Positions 1 to 11,090 of a stretch of DNA of 64,000 nucleotides are shown here, piece by piece. The DNA lies in assembly GCA_025267735.1 (NCBI GenBank), contig CM046309.1:30574702-30638701 (forward strand), read 5' to 3'. Positions within the stretch are counted from its first letter, which is position 1; every line of letters starts with the position of its first letter. Below the pieces are notes generated by a model. That model made no database searches. It was not told the origin of the DNA and worked only from the letters and a program-made list of their open reading frames with translations. Both the position numbers and the translations under genes were made by a program. This DNA comes from Mactra quadrangularis. Lineage: Eukaryota; Mollusca; Bivalvia; Venerida; Mactridae.

Positions 1-1040
1 GTGGAAATGAGTGTACATGTCCGTCAATACAACCATCCGAAAATATGGCTACTTTTTTTTTGGTAACATGTTTTATTCGGTCATTTAATTACCATTGCAT
101 CATATTAAAGTCAAATATTCAATTCAGCTGTTCGTGAATGACTAACCTCATTAATTAGAAGTGGAAAGTGCTCTGATAATCACATTGTAGGCCTATTTAT
201 TACGGAAGATTAAAACACTAATCATTATGACAGACGACGTAAACGTTGGTTGTTGACAAGCTGTCCGTATCACTCGGAAGCTTTACACGCAAGAGAATCT
301 AGTTGTCTACCCTAATTTGTGCCTTCTGTACTAGTAGACCGGCTATTTTACAAAACAAACATGAAAATAACACCATTTACCTTTGTAACGCAATCTTGAC
401 TAGTCTGTAGCGTTGGATTTTCTTCAGCAAAATCTTGAATATTCAGATAATACTGAGCATATTGTGGATTCTGTATCAAGCCTGTATCGATTTATAGCTA
501 ATTCGTGTGTTAAAATCAACTAAAGGTGTCTTTCTTTAACGAAAAGCGCGTATTTTCGGTCGTTACCGAGATCTAACAGTATGGCAGCCATTTTATCGTA
601 CATAGGTACGACTGGTATCTAGTGGTCGTGAGAAAATCGACGATTTGGCGAAAATCGTACGATTTCAAAAAAGCGGCGATGTTTAGTAAGACACCAGCAA
701 AATCGTAAGACCGATGTACGATTTTTCGTAGGTCTAAATTGAGAGTACGATGTTTAGTAAGACGCCCCCCTAGCCCTTACATGTCCGTACACAACGCTAT
801 TTCGCTTAAGTGACCACATCCTTGCGGTCCAACGGCTTATAAGGAAATCGTTTTCTGTCGTACGGTTCGTTACGAGGGACGTACGGGTCCCGTGCGGCAT
901 TCGTATACGGGTCATACGATACGTATTCCGTTTCTCTTTGTTTTCTTAACCGGCTTTACGTCATCATCTTATCAGACAAAATGTATACGCCCATCGTCCT
1001 TGCGGCGGCCGTACGAGAGTCTTCTACATCCGTACATAGG
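1..1040. other. Unique AT-rich DNA, no gene recognised
   Basis: No convincing open frame, RNA gene or mobile element is visible. Positions about 620-770 contain several copies of short words around ATCGTACGATTT and GATGTTTAGTAAGAC. Positions about 780-1040 are unusually rich in GTACG/CGTAC words for such AT-rich surroundings, which may mark an old repeat. I assign no function. Confidence 0.5.
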
Positions 1041-1043
1041 GGA

Positions 1044-1472
1044 GACCGGGGCAAAATGTTACACGGGGCAAAGTGTTACGTTTGAATTTTGAACACCATG
1101 ACGTCATTTACGTTGTCATAAAACATGTGACGTAAACACAATTTTCATCCGCCATTTCTTTCTTAGCTTCAAAACGCATCATTCCATGCGTAACATTTTT
1201 ATCAAATGTTGGACATTTTTTGGTCATGAAAGTAAATTTTCAATTTTTTTTTCTAGTGTCAATTTGTATAGTGTGTACTGCTTGCAGGTATTTTGGTTTA
1301 TATATACATAATAAAGTAGACATTTGGCAATCTGTATAGAAATGAATTGTGAATCGGTATTCCTCGGATTTTTGTATACAACTATTAATGTACGTGACGG
1401 TTGAGTGGGGCAATGTGTTACAGACCAGCTGGGGCAAATTGTTACAATGTAACACTTTGCCCCGTCGACTTG
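1044..1472. mobile_element. Short inverted-repeat element with GGGGCAAAGTGTTAC ends
   Basis: The left side (about 1049-1083) has two direct copies of a GGGGCAAA(A/G)TGTTAC word. The right side (about 1406-1472) has two more such words plus their inverted form GTAACACTTTGCCCCG. The ~430-bp block is therefore bounded by repeated words in inverted orientation, as in a non-autonomous DNA element. No transposase is encoded and I could not find a clean target duplication. The exact ends are estimates. Confidence 0.45.
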
Positions 1473-2335
1473 TATTTAACACGTTTGGCATTTAGAATGA
1501 GTTCTTACAGAACAAAAGTCTTTTTTCGAATGCCGAAAACTGCAAGGATCATTGTTAATTTAACTCAAGTTAACAATTTACACGGTAAAGATAATAAATG
1601 TTTAGTAAAACCTCACTTAAAGACCGCCTTAATAATTCACCCACCTTAAGATTAAGATGTGTGATTTCATGTATTAAATATCCTGTTTACATGAAAGTAC
1701 ATATTTTAAAGGTGATTCTTGCTTTGACTGGTAACCAGTGCAGTGAATACAAAGCATCTTTTGAACTGTCAGATTTTTTTAGCCTTAATACCAGTTTTGC
1801 ACACATGTTTTGAATTCGCTGAAATTTGCTAAGATCACATTTTGAAATTCCATACAAGATCAGATTGCAGTAATCGATGCAAACAAAGTAAACATGCAGA
1901 CAAACGTCGGCGTTTGATAGTAGTGTCTTTTGGAGCTTCTTCAGAGTTGCATCCTGTCTTCAGGCGATGTAACTCGGCGTCAAATTCATTTCTGGTTGAT
2001 GCTGGCAAATCATACACAAAGGTATTTTTAATTTTTACTCAATTCATAATGCATATCAGAATGATTTTAACTCGGTTTAAAATGAAATATTTCTGTGTAC
2101 GGAACCAAGATTCAAGAAAATAACGGAAGCATAATCAAACGTAGAGTGGATAATGAACTGTTATAATGTTTCCCATACGATAAATTTGAAAGACAAATAC
2201 ATGTACTAACTTGTGACGTAAAACTTTGCATGAATGTAAAGTTAGTCGTAACAACAGTAATAGCAGGACTGAGGAGTAAGACCAAAATTACAGCAATTCC
2301 TGTTAGCAGTAAGACAGACAGTGGAAATAAGTACA
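1473..2335. other. No gene recognised
   Basis: AT-rich unique DNA. Short overlapping frames occur on both strands, with no recognisable domain, start context or splice structure. Nothing else is seen. Confidence 0.5.
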
Positions 2336-2337
2336 AT

Positions 2338-2561
2338 ACTCACATATGTCCCGAAGGGGGTACGGGTTCGAATCCCACCCGGGGGGGGGGTTATAACCCT
2401 CTCCATTGATTTGATATAATATGGAGAAGTTTCCGGGCTTGTGGAAGGGTAGGTGAGTACTGGTTATAGTAAAGGGTCCAGGAAAGCTAGGTTAGGTGCG
2501 GTAGACGCCGTTAAATGACCTAAATGGTGTTGACACGGCGTTAAACCAAATAAAAAAATAC
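2338..2561 (+). repeat. SINE family A, 5'-truncated
   Basis: This is a tRNA-derived SINE missing its A-box half. The B box (GGTTCGAATCCC) is at about 2363-2375, followed by a G run. The body matches the copies at 3740 and 40872: an ATATGGAGAAGTTTCCGG block, then GGGTAGGTGAGTACTGG, then the tail GACGCCGTTAAATGACCTA ending in AAACCAAATAAA. The tail resembles molluscan V-type SINEs such as RUDI; that family name is from memory and not verified. Confidence 0.8.
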
Positions 2562-3738
2562 TCCCATATTTTGTTTCTTTATACAAATAAAACCGAAACG
2601 TGGTAATCTTAATGCAAAGGACAATGTCACAATTATTATTTTTGGTTCTGTACATAACATATCACAGACACTGGTATAACCAGTTTCCATTTATTTGATC
2701 TCAGGGCTGTTTCTGCGTCTCTGCAAACTTAACGTTTTATATGGAAATGTGAAGTTGACAGAAAGATAGATTAAATTATTGAAACTTGTTACAGCCGGTA
2801 AGTAAACGTTAACACTGTGGCCATTGCTAATTCCACATCAATGATTACTGAACAGCCCCACTCTAGTGGATAAATGTACTTTGAGATTTCCTCCGAGTAG
2901 TTGATCAAAAATTATTTCCATTTTGCCGGACCGAATGTCCAATAAAGACTGTCGTGTTACAACGAGTGCCATGACAAATTTGACGCATAAACATAACGCT
3001 GTTTCTGGTTAAATTATATGGAGAAGGTGTAAAAAAACCAAAAACAGTCTAAACAGTATATTTATAGGTATAAACGTATAATTTGTTTTTTTTTTTACTT
3101 GTCTGGGTCGCATACATCAAACCCGTTCATTTAAATTCTCGATATAATATTTCTGTTTTTACCATATATAATCGAGTATTTAAAGCAGCGGGGCACATGT
3201 ATGAGCTAATGACAGTTGAATAAAAAATTACCAATAAAAACAGACTAATTTTGAGCAACGGCTTGGATTGTAAAAAGAAGTGTGACCAATTGGTTGGAAC
3301 GAGTGTGTTGAAGTTATTTAACTCAACTAGATTCATTGACGATTCAATATAGAGTACATAGAGCGTGAATCACGGGTTTTGTGTGCCCACTATAGCTGAA
3401 TAATCTAAATCAAATTGTGTGCAGTTGTGTAGTTGTGGAAAACAACCGAATGGAATGGTGAGTTAAGATATTTATTAATTATTCTTTAATTACTAATTTA
3501 ATTGTTATTATTTAACTATTTATTATAGGAAATATACATACATTGTATATATTTCGCATTATTAAATAGTCGTAGAATGAGCAAAATATAATGTGTATAG
3601 GCCAGATTTGTTTTACAGGGTTAGACGACCACGTGCTAAAGTGTATACGATTTGTGTTTTTATTTATATCTCGCGAAATCTTCCATTTTTGTTGACAAAT
3701 AACAATCTTGTTAATATGGCATGTTTTTGTATTTTTTA
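2562..3738. other. No gene recognised
   Basis: AT-rich unique sequence with poly-A/T runs and no supported coding region. Several ATTTAATTATTA-type stretches lie near 3470-3530. Confidence 0.5.
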
Positions 3739-3739
3739 A

Positions 3740-4012
3740 TAACCCGGTCGGTAGCGCAGTTGGTAGCGCGCCTAGATTTTTAGATAGTGTCCTGAAGGGG
3801 GTACGGGTTTGAATCCCACCTGGGGATGTTATACCCTTCCGCGATAATTTGACAATGATGTCAATTTTCCTCCATTAATAAGATATATGGAAACGTTTCC
3901 GGTTTTATGGAAGGGTGGGTGAGTACTGGTTGTAGACAAGGATTCAGTAAAGCTAGGTAAAGTGAGCTAGACGCCGTAAAATAACCTACAAAATGTATTG
4001 ACTCGGTGAAAG
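3740..4012 (+). repeat. SINE family A, near full length
   Basis: The copy starts with a tRNA-like head. The A-box region GGTAGCGCAGTTGGTAGCGC is at about 3750-3769 and the B box GGTTTGAATCCC at about 3806-3817. The conserved body (GATGTCAATTTTCCTCC, ATGGAAACGTTTCCGG, GTGGGTGAGTACTGG) follows, then the tail GACGCCGTAAAATAACCTA. The internal boxes would act as a Pol III promoter if active. The tail is diverged and I see no clear target duplication. Confidence 0.85.
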
Positions 4013-4339
4013 TCCACGATATCGTGATGCAGTTCCAGGGTTTTTATTCTTGTGAAAAACAAATTAATCGTTTAGTATATACATGTTGCTCAGTAGATAA
4101 GAGAGTTGATATTACTTACTTGTTTTTATGTAAACATTTACAGAATATTTATGATTTTCATATTATATTCATTCCTCCCTGCTTTTGAAAGTTAGACTAG
4201 TCTTTTTAAAATTGACAACGGCAAGTCAAAGAAAATAATTATATCTAGAGGATCGCCTGATTGAAGATGATTTCGATCTACCCCAGATAATATTGTCAAA
4301 CTACTCTAGAACTCAAGTGTAGTCTGGGTGTCAGCCAGG

Positions 4340-4500
4340 TTGAGCACACAGGCTGCCGTCACAAAACAGTCCCCCTCCAAAATGTACACACATATATACT
4401 CGTGACGAGTTACATACCTTTACTTTATATATATGTGTGTGTATAACATTTTGTTTTAGGGCGGGGTGGAACTCTTTTGTGACGGCAGCCTGTGTTTGAG
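4340..4500. mobile_element. Fold-back (MITE-like) element
   Basis: The left arm runs from CACACAGGCTGCCGTCACAA through CCAAAATGTACACACATATA (about 4345-4397). It is the imperfect reverse complement of the right arm (about 4428-4498), which runs from TATATGTGTGTGTATAACAT to TGTGACGGCAGCCTGTG. The short unpaired centre holds the small dyad ACTCGTGACGAGT. The whole unit would fold into one long hairpin and encodes nothing. A target duplication is not evident. Confidence 0.7.
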
Positions 4501-4912
4501 CATGTTTCACCAGAAACCTGCCTGTCCTGTGTTTTAAGTGCTTTAACCATACTTCTGTTTCTACTTTTATCATCTTTTACTAATCCTTTTACTAATATTC
4601 TTGTTGGTTGACAAACTCGACTTGCCAAAAAGTCTAAAGCCTCAGTTGAGGTTTGACTAAATGAAACTATAGGTATAAAATAGATCGATAATTAAGATTT
4701 ATCATTATGTTATAAAAATTTGTCGATTTTCGCTAAATTTAATATTTTGTCTTTCCTATCGTTTATGTAATAAGTATATTCGTTTCATTTAAAGGTATAA
4801 CTTGATGGGACTAGAACAAGTTATAAGTGTGGGCGCTAGATTTGAAATTATGCATGTAGCCTTTTGTGTTATGAAACCAGATTGCAGACTTTTCCTATTA
4901 TCTTTAAAAACA

Positions 4913-5212
4913 TAGCTCACACTGGTAGCTCAGTTTGTAGCACACAAGTCTACCAATCGAGGTGTCCTAGGTTCGATTCCTAGACGGGGCAAACGTTCGT
5001 GGAGTTCGGTCATGAAATGATTTCTAAGGCAATTCTTTTACCTCTAATTCAAAATCATGTAGGCCAGTTGTCAATCTCTGACGAAAGTGAGTGCTTAGTA
5101 ACCGATTAGCAACTAAGTCTAGAGGTTTAGCCTTTCCAGGAACGCTGAGTAGGTTGACTGTTCGCCGTGATATGCCATATACACAGTATGTTGCTATGGA
5201 GTTATACCCAGA
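4913..5212 (+). repeat. SINE family B
   Basis: The tRNA-like head has an A box (GGTAGCTCAGTTTGTAGCAC, about 4925-4944) and a B box (GGTTCGATTCC, about 4971-4981). The body begins TTCGTGGAGTTCGGTCATGA and includes GCCAGTTGTCAATCTCTGACG and TTTAGCCTTTCCAGGAAC. The tail GTTGACTGTTCGCCGTGATA resembles the family A tail. It is clearly related to the copy at 16386-16704 along its whole length. Confidence 0.85.
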
Positions 5213-5385
5213 GATATTTATTGCAAGTGAATATTCTACATTGCTAATATTAGTAATGTTTTAGTACAAGTAACATGAATCAATTGGAAAGGGTTAATGA
5301 GCAAAAACTGATAAAGCAATTAAATGCTGCGTATTTTATAAAATGTAAATGTTAATTAAGGGGAGTTAATCATGTCACGTTAGTA

Positions 5386-5463
5386 CATTCGGAAAAGCAT
5401 TCGGGTGATTCCGTAAACTGACGATCAGTGTGTTATGCAGCAATCGCCGAGTAGTTCCGAATG
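5386..5463. mobile_element. CATTCGGAA-type miniature inverted-repeat element, 78 bp
   Basis: It begins CATTCGGAA and ends CGCCGAGTAGTTCCGAATG, the terminal pair of the 9-bp-duplicating MITE family best seen at 18108-18488 and 56740-56805. The left end is altered, with an internal repeat of CATTCGG at 5399. No target duplication is recognisable, so this is probably an old copy. Confidence 0.6.
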
Positions 5464-5884
5464 GAGTGTGTAAAGCACGGAAATTTTAAATGCCACTATC
5501 ACTGTTGATACAACACGCACGAGATTTAAATTCTTCTCAGCGGTTTAAAACCAGTTTCAATGACAGGGATTATTTTCTAACCACGCCTGTGTTTTTTTAA
5601 CGTGTGTTATAGTCATTGAAAGAGAAATTTAGACAAAATCTAATTTTACAGTTCGTTTTTAGTGTTTTCACAGTACGTTTTTATAATCTTCATTTATTTA
5701 TTTATCCAATTCAATTTAGAATGCGTTGTTCAGTGATATGCGACATTGATATAGAAAGACTGTCAATATAATTATTTCTGGAATTTAACAATTATCAGTG
5801 AGTGTTTTCATTCTTTTTACTGTGCGTTCGCGTTATCTAAATTGGAATAACTAGTGTGCGTTACTTGTTAGGGTAGTCTTTTGA

Positions 5885-5975
5885 TATGTTCACCTTTTAA
5901 GGAGGATTTGCAACCGACCGGAAAGCTCATCTTAGCAGGGCGTCCCAGGTTCGGGTCCCAGTCAGGCTAATTTAA
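5885..5975 (+). repeat. tRNA-like SINE head remnant
   Basis: A B-box-like GGTTCGGGTCCC occurs at about 5949-5960, inside a phrase of the GGGCGTCCCAGGTTCGGGTC type that resembles tRNA-derived SINE heads. An A box is not clear and no body or tail is recognised. It does not form a tRNA cloverleaf. Confidence 0.35.
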
Positions 5976-6088
5976 TTATCACCCAGTAACAATGGCATAC
6001 AACTTTGGACCGAGACTAAATATTTGAAAAATGCATGTAATAATTAATTGCTTCTTAAACTGTCTGGGATTCCGATTTTCTCATTTTT

Positions 6089-6128
6089 AGCTCGACTTTT
6101 CGAAGAAAATGAGAGCTATTGCTATCAC

Positions 6129-6166
<38 letters not shown>

Positions 6167-7603
6167 TGGCGTTGGTTTTCAGGTTAAAGTTTTTTGAAAC
6201 ACTTATAACTTCAACACTATCCAAGTTATTTTATTGAAAGTTGGTATACTTAATAAGTGGGACTATATTAACCATTCTGTGAAAGGGGATAACTCTGGAT
6301 GAATTATTTTATGAGTTATTGCCCTTTTATAATTAAATAATTGCAAAATATGAGGTTAAAGTTTTTCCTATGTAGAATATCTTCAATACTGATCAATTCA
6401 TTTGACTTAAAGTTCGTATACTTATTTGTCAGTACAATATCTACACGACTGTGAAGGCACGTAACTGTGGATGAATTATTTTTAGAGTAATTGCCCTTTT
6501 ATACTTAAGAAATTGCAAAATATGAGGTTAAAGTTTTTCCTATGTAGAATATATTCAATACTGATCAAGGTATTTGACTTAAAGTTTGTATACTTATTTG
6601 TTGATACTATATCTACCCGACAATGAAGGGATGTAACTGTGGATGAATTATTTTTGGAGTAATTGCCCTTTTATACTTAAGAAAAATGCAAAATATAATG
6701 TTAAAATCATTTCTATATGTAATATCTTTAATACTAATCAAGATATTTGACTTTAAGTTTGTATACTTAGTTATGGGTACTATATCTACACAACTCTAAA
6801 GGGACGTTACTTTGGATGAATTATTGTTGGAGTTATGCCCCTTTATACTTAAACATTTAAGATTAAAATTTGTTCTCATGGGATATATTTAGAACTTATA
6901 AATATATTTGAATGAAAGTTGGAATGCTTATTCGTCAGTTCTTCATCTATCGGACTATAAAGGGACATAACTCTAGATGAATTACTTCAGAGTTATTCCC
7001 CTTTATACTTTGTTATTTAAGGGTTATGTTTGCTCAAATTTAATATATTTTGTTTGATAGAAAGTTAGTATACTTTTTCATCAGTACTACATCTAGTTGA
7101 ATACAATGGGACGTAATAATTGATGAATTATTGTTGGAGTTGTGACCCTTTTCAACTTTTTAATTCGGGAGAAAGTATTATGAAGTGAAATATTTTCAAT
7201 ACTTAAGAAGATATTTAAATGACAATTAGTATGCTTATTCATCAGTACTACATCTACGCGACTACAAAGGGACATAACTCATGATGTTATTTTTTGAAGT
7301 TATGTCCCTTACTTTAATTTTGAATTTTGTTCAAATTGAAATACAATGTATTTATAGTTCTTCATATAGATATTTAAATGAAAGTAGGTATGCTTATTCG
7401 TTGATACTATGTCTACTTTACTCTGAAGGGGCGTTACTATGGATGAATGTTCTAGGAGTAATGCCCCTTTTATATTTTACAAATATGAATTGGTAATTAT
7501 TGTTTGACTGAATTATATACTTTCAAAAATTATGTCCTGTCTTGAAATTACTTTTGTTTAAAGATAAGCCTTGCCATGAACAAAACACCCGAAAAGTCGA
7601 GCA
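6089..7603. mobile_element. 1.5-kb inverted-repeat element with internal ~165-bp tandem repeats
   Basis: The ends GCTCGACTTTTCG (6090-6102) and CGAAAAGTCGAGC (7590-7602) are a perfect 13-bp inverted repeat. A (GGCGTC)n microsatellite sits just inside the left end. The interior holds about eight diverged copies of a ~145-175-bp unit. Each has a phrase like GGATGAATTATT...GAGTTATTGCCC (near 6298, 6469, 6641, 6816, 6976, 7120, 7282 and 7442), preceded by GAAAGTT.GTATACTTATT. There is no transposase. Ends of this type next to GGCGTC repeats recur in molluscan genomes (recollection). It resembles other non-autonomous elements that carry satellite-like cores, such as bivalve pearl elements, though not demonstrably the same family. 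Confidence 0.75.
6132..6175 (+). repeat. (GGCGTC)n microsatellite
   Basis: About seven hexamer units, decaying to GGCGTT at the right. It lies just inside the left terminus of the enclosing inverted-repeat element and is strikingly GC-rich for the region. Confidence 0.95.
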
Positions 7604-7699
7604 CGCTGTCCTTGGACTGCTCTTGTTGGGGCATATTGTCACAGTACGTACCTGTTAATATAATATGGAGAAGTATTTAAAGGCGACTCTTAAGCATAG

Positions 7700-7770
7700 G
7701 CAGAACTGCAATCGCCATTTAAATGGAAAAGGGGTCCCGGGTTCGAGTCCCGGTCAGGCTGCATATTTTT
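7700..7770 (+). repeat. tRNA-like SINE head remnant
   Basis: A strong B-box block (GGTCCCGGGTTCGAGTCCCG, about 7733-7752) follows a poor A-box-like stretch (AAGCATAGGCAGAACTGCA). The arms do not pair into a tRNA acceptor stem. Probably a fragment of a tRNA-derived SINE. Confidence 0.4.
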
Positions 7771-7908
7771 CTCAGCCTGAGACTTACCGAATCATATAAT
7801 ATAAGATATAATGCAATCTTTATACTTTTTATATTTTCTTGAGTGTTTACTTCAGCAGTCCTCAGATCGATTTTATTTCCTGTCATGGGTGGTTGTCAGG
7901 TTACATAC

Positions 7909-7946
7909 TATTCGGAACACCTCGACCCAGCGAGGAGTTCCGAATG
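7909..7946. mobile_element. 38-bp CATTCGGAAC-family hairpin with 9-bp target duplication
   Basis: Two arms, ATTCGGAACACCTCG and CGAGGAGTTCCGAAT, flank a six-base loop. The flanking 9 bp are GTTACATAC on the left (7900-7908) and GTTGCATAC on the right (7947-7955), an 8/9 match, consistent with a target duplication. This makes it one of the smallest recognisable members of the MITE family. Confidence 0.65.
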
Positions 7947-7977
7947 GTTGCATACCAATCTTTAGTAATTGTAGGAC

Positions 7978-8100
7978 CTATTGCCTATAAGTATATCGCA
8001 ACGTAGCGCTTTTTTGCCCTGGTACCCTTCTTACACCAAAACAATGATATAAATTCGAGGGTACCAGGAGGCGAAGCGATACGTGGTGATAGGCTTAAGC
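7978..8100. repeat. Imperfect fold-back around CCTGGTACCC
   Basis: The left arm (GCCTATAAGTATATCGCAAC, then GCCCTGGTACCC) and the right arm (GGGTACCAGGAGGCGAAGC, then GATACGTGGTGATAGGC) are imperfect reverse complements about 30 bp apart. Downstream at 8145-8180, GGTCGAG repeats and a GTGTTCCGAGTG end resemble the CATTCGGAAC termini. This may be a larger, decayed composite element. Confidence 0.4.
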
Positions 8101-8786
8101 CATTCAAAACATCCTCGGCCATTCGCTACAAATAAAGGTCATGAAAGGTCGAGGGTCGAGGTCGAGGGTGTTCCGAGTGAGGCTTAAGCAACAGACCAAT
8201 AGACTCGAAATTAAAAAAAAAACATGTCGTCTGCTTAGAGTACAGTCATTCGGAACACTTCGTTAATTCATTGAATAATTATCATTCCTAGTAAATGGCC
8301 GAATAGGATACAGTACCTTTGACCTATCTACGTTTGTCACCTATGAACTTTAACCTCTGGCTATTCTTATTCAAATCAACAACACTCTGAAATCCAATCA
8401 AACACGGCCAAAACATTACCGCCATTTTAAATTTGAAATGTGTAATACACTGTAGTTGGAAACAAATTGGAATATATTTTATTTTATCAAATAAGTCGAG
8501 GTAATTTGATATATTATATACTATTCAATTTACCATGCTACACAGTTCACTGTCTTTCTTCCAACACAGATCGTTTGCGTATTCAAATAAATCAAACACG
8601 TAGTTAGGACTTTGATTTTGGTGCACCAACCATTAAGAATATCATTAAACGATTGGATAATAATTAAATAAGGTTTGAAGGCAGTTAGGTTCAAAACTGG
8701 CTATAAATTTATATTGAAAAAAATAATTGCAACATTATTTTACTGTTTGCTGTTATAAAGTGTGGTGATTGCAGGTCACTTCTAAC

Positions 8787-10059
8787 TAGGGCTCTATATC
8801 GATCAGAATGATCGATACGATATTCGTATCGATACAAAATGATCGATATTCGATATATCATATGATACTTTTATTAATATAGATTTTTTATAAAACAACA
8901 AAACATTGTTGTTTTATTCATTTATCTAATTGAAGTAGCACCACACTAATAAATGCATTGTCTTATTAACATTTTAAATGTTAAAATCTTTGACGTTTAC
9001 ATTTTTTAAACAAATATCATTGTATCCATGCAATGAGTCAGGGTCTAGGCATGATCTTTCTGTTCACTGGTTGTCTCCTGAGGTTGAAAATATTTATTCA
9101 GAAGCTACTGAAATGGCCTGAACTATTAACTGTTTAGCAGCTAATGTGTACAAATGTGGGAGTCTGTATCGGTTTCCTTTGTAAAAAGCAAAGGAAAATG
9201 ATATTTTGGCATTTCTCTTTATGTTCAAGCAAATTCTCTTTACATTGAGGATCTGCCCGAACAAATCCGAGTGTCTATAGTTCCCTGAATTGATATACTA
9301 AATATTATTTACTAAATTCCGCATTTGGAACATCTCGAACATTAATTATATGAATAATTTCGGAAGGATTCGTCGGGGTCCACTAACATTACTGGGTTTA
9401 TTCTACATACGCGAGGCGAAGCACGTAACAGTAATGCAAAATAGCTCTTGTCGTAAAGACATAAAGCTTTGTAAATAAATTTCTTTTACTATATGTGTGA
9501 CTTTATATTGTTCAGCAGATATTTAATCGTGCATAAATTTCAAATTATGAACTAAAAAGAGAAATTTATCCGTGGATTTGTTTACTTCGACACCAGTTGA
9601 AGTATTTTGTTTGGGGATGTGACCCAAAGGTAGTTTCAAAATGGCGTCTAAACATGTCCGAGGTTATTCCTAGTGAATGACACAGGAGTTCCGAATGCTA
9701 AATACTGATTGTTGAATCCCAGACTAATTGAAAACTCAAGTACATATAAAGGACATTATAACCGCAACAGTTACTTCCCTTTGAAAAGAACAATACATGA
9801 TGTAACCGGTGTAAGATGTTTGCGTAAAAGAGTGTCATATTATGTGATTGTTCGTCCATGTTAAGTCCACATCGAAACGGAAGCAGTAGGATGCTGATTA
9901 GGCGATGAAAAATATGCACTGATTTGCAGGCCATGGATTTTATTTGTATGCCTGTCATTGATCGATATTTTGTTCGATACGGAAACGTTCGATCCGATAT
10001 ATCTATCGAACCTACAATACCGGTATTCGATATATATCGTATACCGGTGTAGAGCCCTA
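8787..10059. mobile_element. hAT-like non-autonomous DNA transposon, 1,273 bp
   Basis: The termini are TAGGGCTCTATATCG on the left and, on the opposite strand, TAGGGCTCTACACCGG on the right. A perfect 8-bp direct repeat, CTTCTAAC, flanks them at 8779-8786 and 10060-10067. TAGGG-type ends with 8-bp duplications are the hallmark of the hAT superfamily. Subterminal regions are full of ATCGAT/TATCGATA words on both ends, possibly transposase-binding clusters. No open frame resembles a hAT transposase, so it would need a partner in trans. Confidence 0.88.
9322..9697. mobile_element. Possible nested, diverged CATTCGGAAC-family element
   Basis: Inside the hAT-like element, a CATTTGGAACATCTCGAAC left end and a GGAGTTCCGAATG right end lie 376 bp apart, close to the full-length size (367-381 bp) of the MITE family. 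The interior is not obviously similar to the other long copies and the flanks do not form a clear 9-bp duplication. Confidence 0.3.
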
Positions 10060-10094
10060 CTTCTAACTGCCTTCCTGTTGGGTTGACCCAACCG

Positions 10095-10160
10095 CGACGC
10101 GGTTTTGTGTCTTGCCTGGCACCCTGGAAAACCAAGTTCGATTCCCAGTCAGGGCCTTTT
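10095..10160 (+). repeat. tRNA-like SINE head remnant
   Basis: AAGTTCGATTCCCAGTCAGG at about 10134-10153 is B-box-like and resembles the ends of the remnants near 5950 and 7745 (all read CAGTCAGG or CGGTCAGG). No body or tail is recognised. Confidence 0.3.
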
Positions 10161-10339
10161 CTTTAATCTTGCAATTTACTTTAAAAAATAAGTACCGGTA
10201 GTCCATGCTTATTGTTGTTTGGCAACCAATGACTTAACATGCTTAGCCTTGTTACCCTGGTACCCAGACTATTGGATTCTAGTTCTCAATCTCTTTTTAA
10301 ACCTGTTCTTCTTTTAATGTAATGTCGACAAGTATGTCT

Positions 10340-10625
10340 GTCAGTTGGGCGGGCGAGAAAGCAGACTGGGGGTCCAGAGGGGTGTATGTGTCCCCGATGG
10401 ATCCTGGGCACCGCCCTAATTAGAGGCCTAGGGGGCGGCGGCCCTAAATGCTCCTGAGTTTGGGGCATTTCTAAGAAATTCAGGCACCGAACCTCAACCA
10501 TCCTTTCACATGGTATATACAATATAAATCATCTATATTTATATCATATAATTTTCTAACAACCGTTGGATCATTTTAAAATACATGTATTACAAAAAAT
10601 GAGAAGTAATTGCTTTTGAATTATT
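10340..10625 (+). repeat. Dispersed repeat, copy 1 (homologous to 52880-53170)
   Basis: It shares GGGGGCGG(C/T)GGCCC, GCTCC(T/A)GAGTTT, TTATTTCTAAGGAATTCAGG-like phrases and CCGTTGGAT with the element at 52846-53228, in the same order. This copy lacks the recognisable GGCGGATC ends and looks truncated. Confidence 0.65.
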
Positions 10626-11090
10626 GTAAATTTAGGCAACAACTTAATAATGTGTTCTATGGATTCGCTCGCATCTTAATATTGACGTTACATAAAACAT
10701 TATTGCACCTTCTCCATCCGCTGAAATGTCTTATGCAAAAACTCTCGCGGCCATAAACTTTATCTCAGTGTCTATTTTGCTCATCTTCTGACCAACTTTC
10801 AATTTATTTTTCACCATTAGTTATACATGTACTAGTTTAATCAATGTATCAACAACTATATTATCACGAGAAACTCCCAATAGTTTTTCATTATACAAAA
10901 AAATGTCAAATATGTTTGGATAAGATTAACGTTTAACGTCATTTGCGACGTTTAGCGGCGTTGCGGCGTTTAATATTGCGTGAATATTCGAAACTCCTCG
11001 TCTTATCACGACTACACTTCTCGTAAAAGTCATATCGTCGTTGCCCAGCCAATACCTCGTAAGCTCGTAACGTCAATTTCGGTTTTTTTT

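Noticed and set aside
8247..9697. A single 1.45-kb element from CATTCGGAACACTTCG (8247) to GGAGTTCCGAATG (9697)
   Set aside because: The right end lies inside the hAT-like element (8787-10059), whose 8-bp duplication fixes its borders, while the left end lies outside it. The flanks do not form a 9-bp repeat. The 8247 end is probably an orphan.
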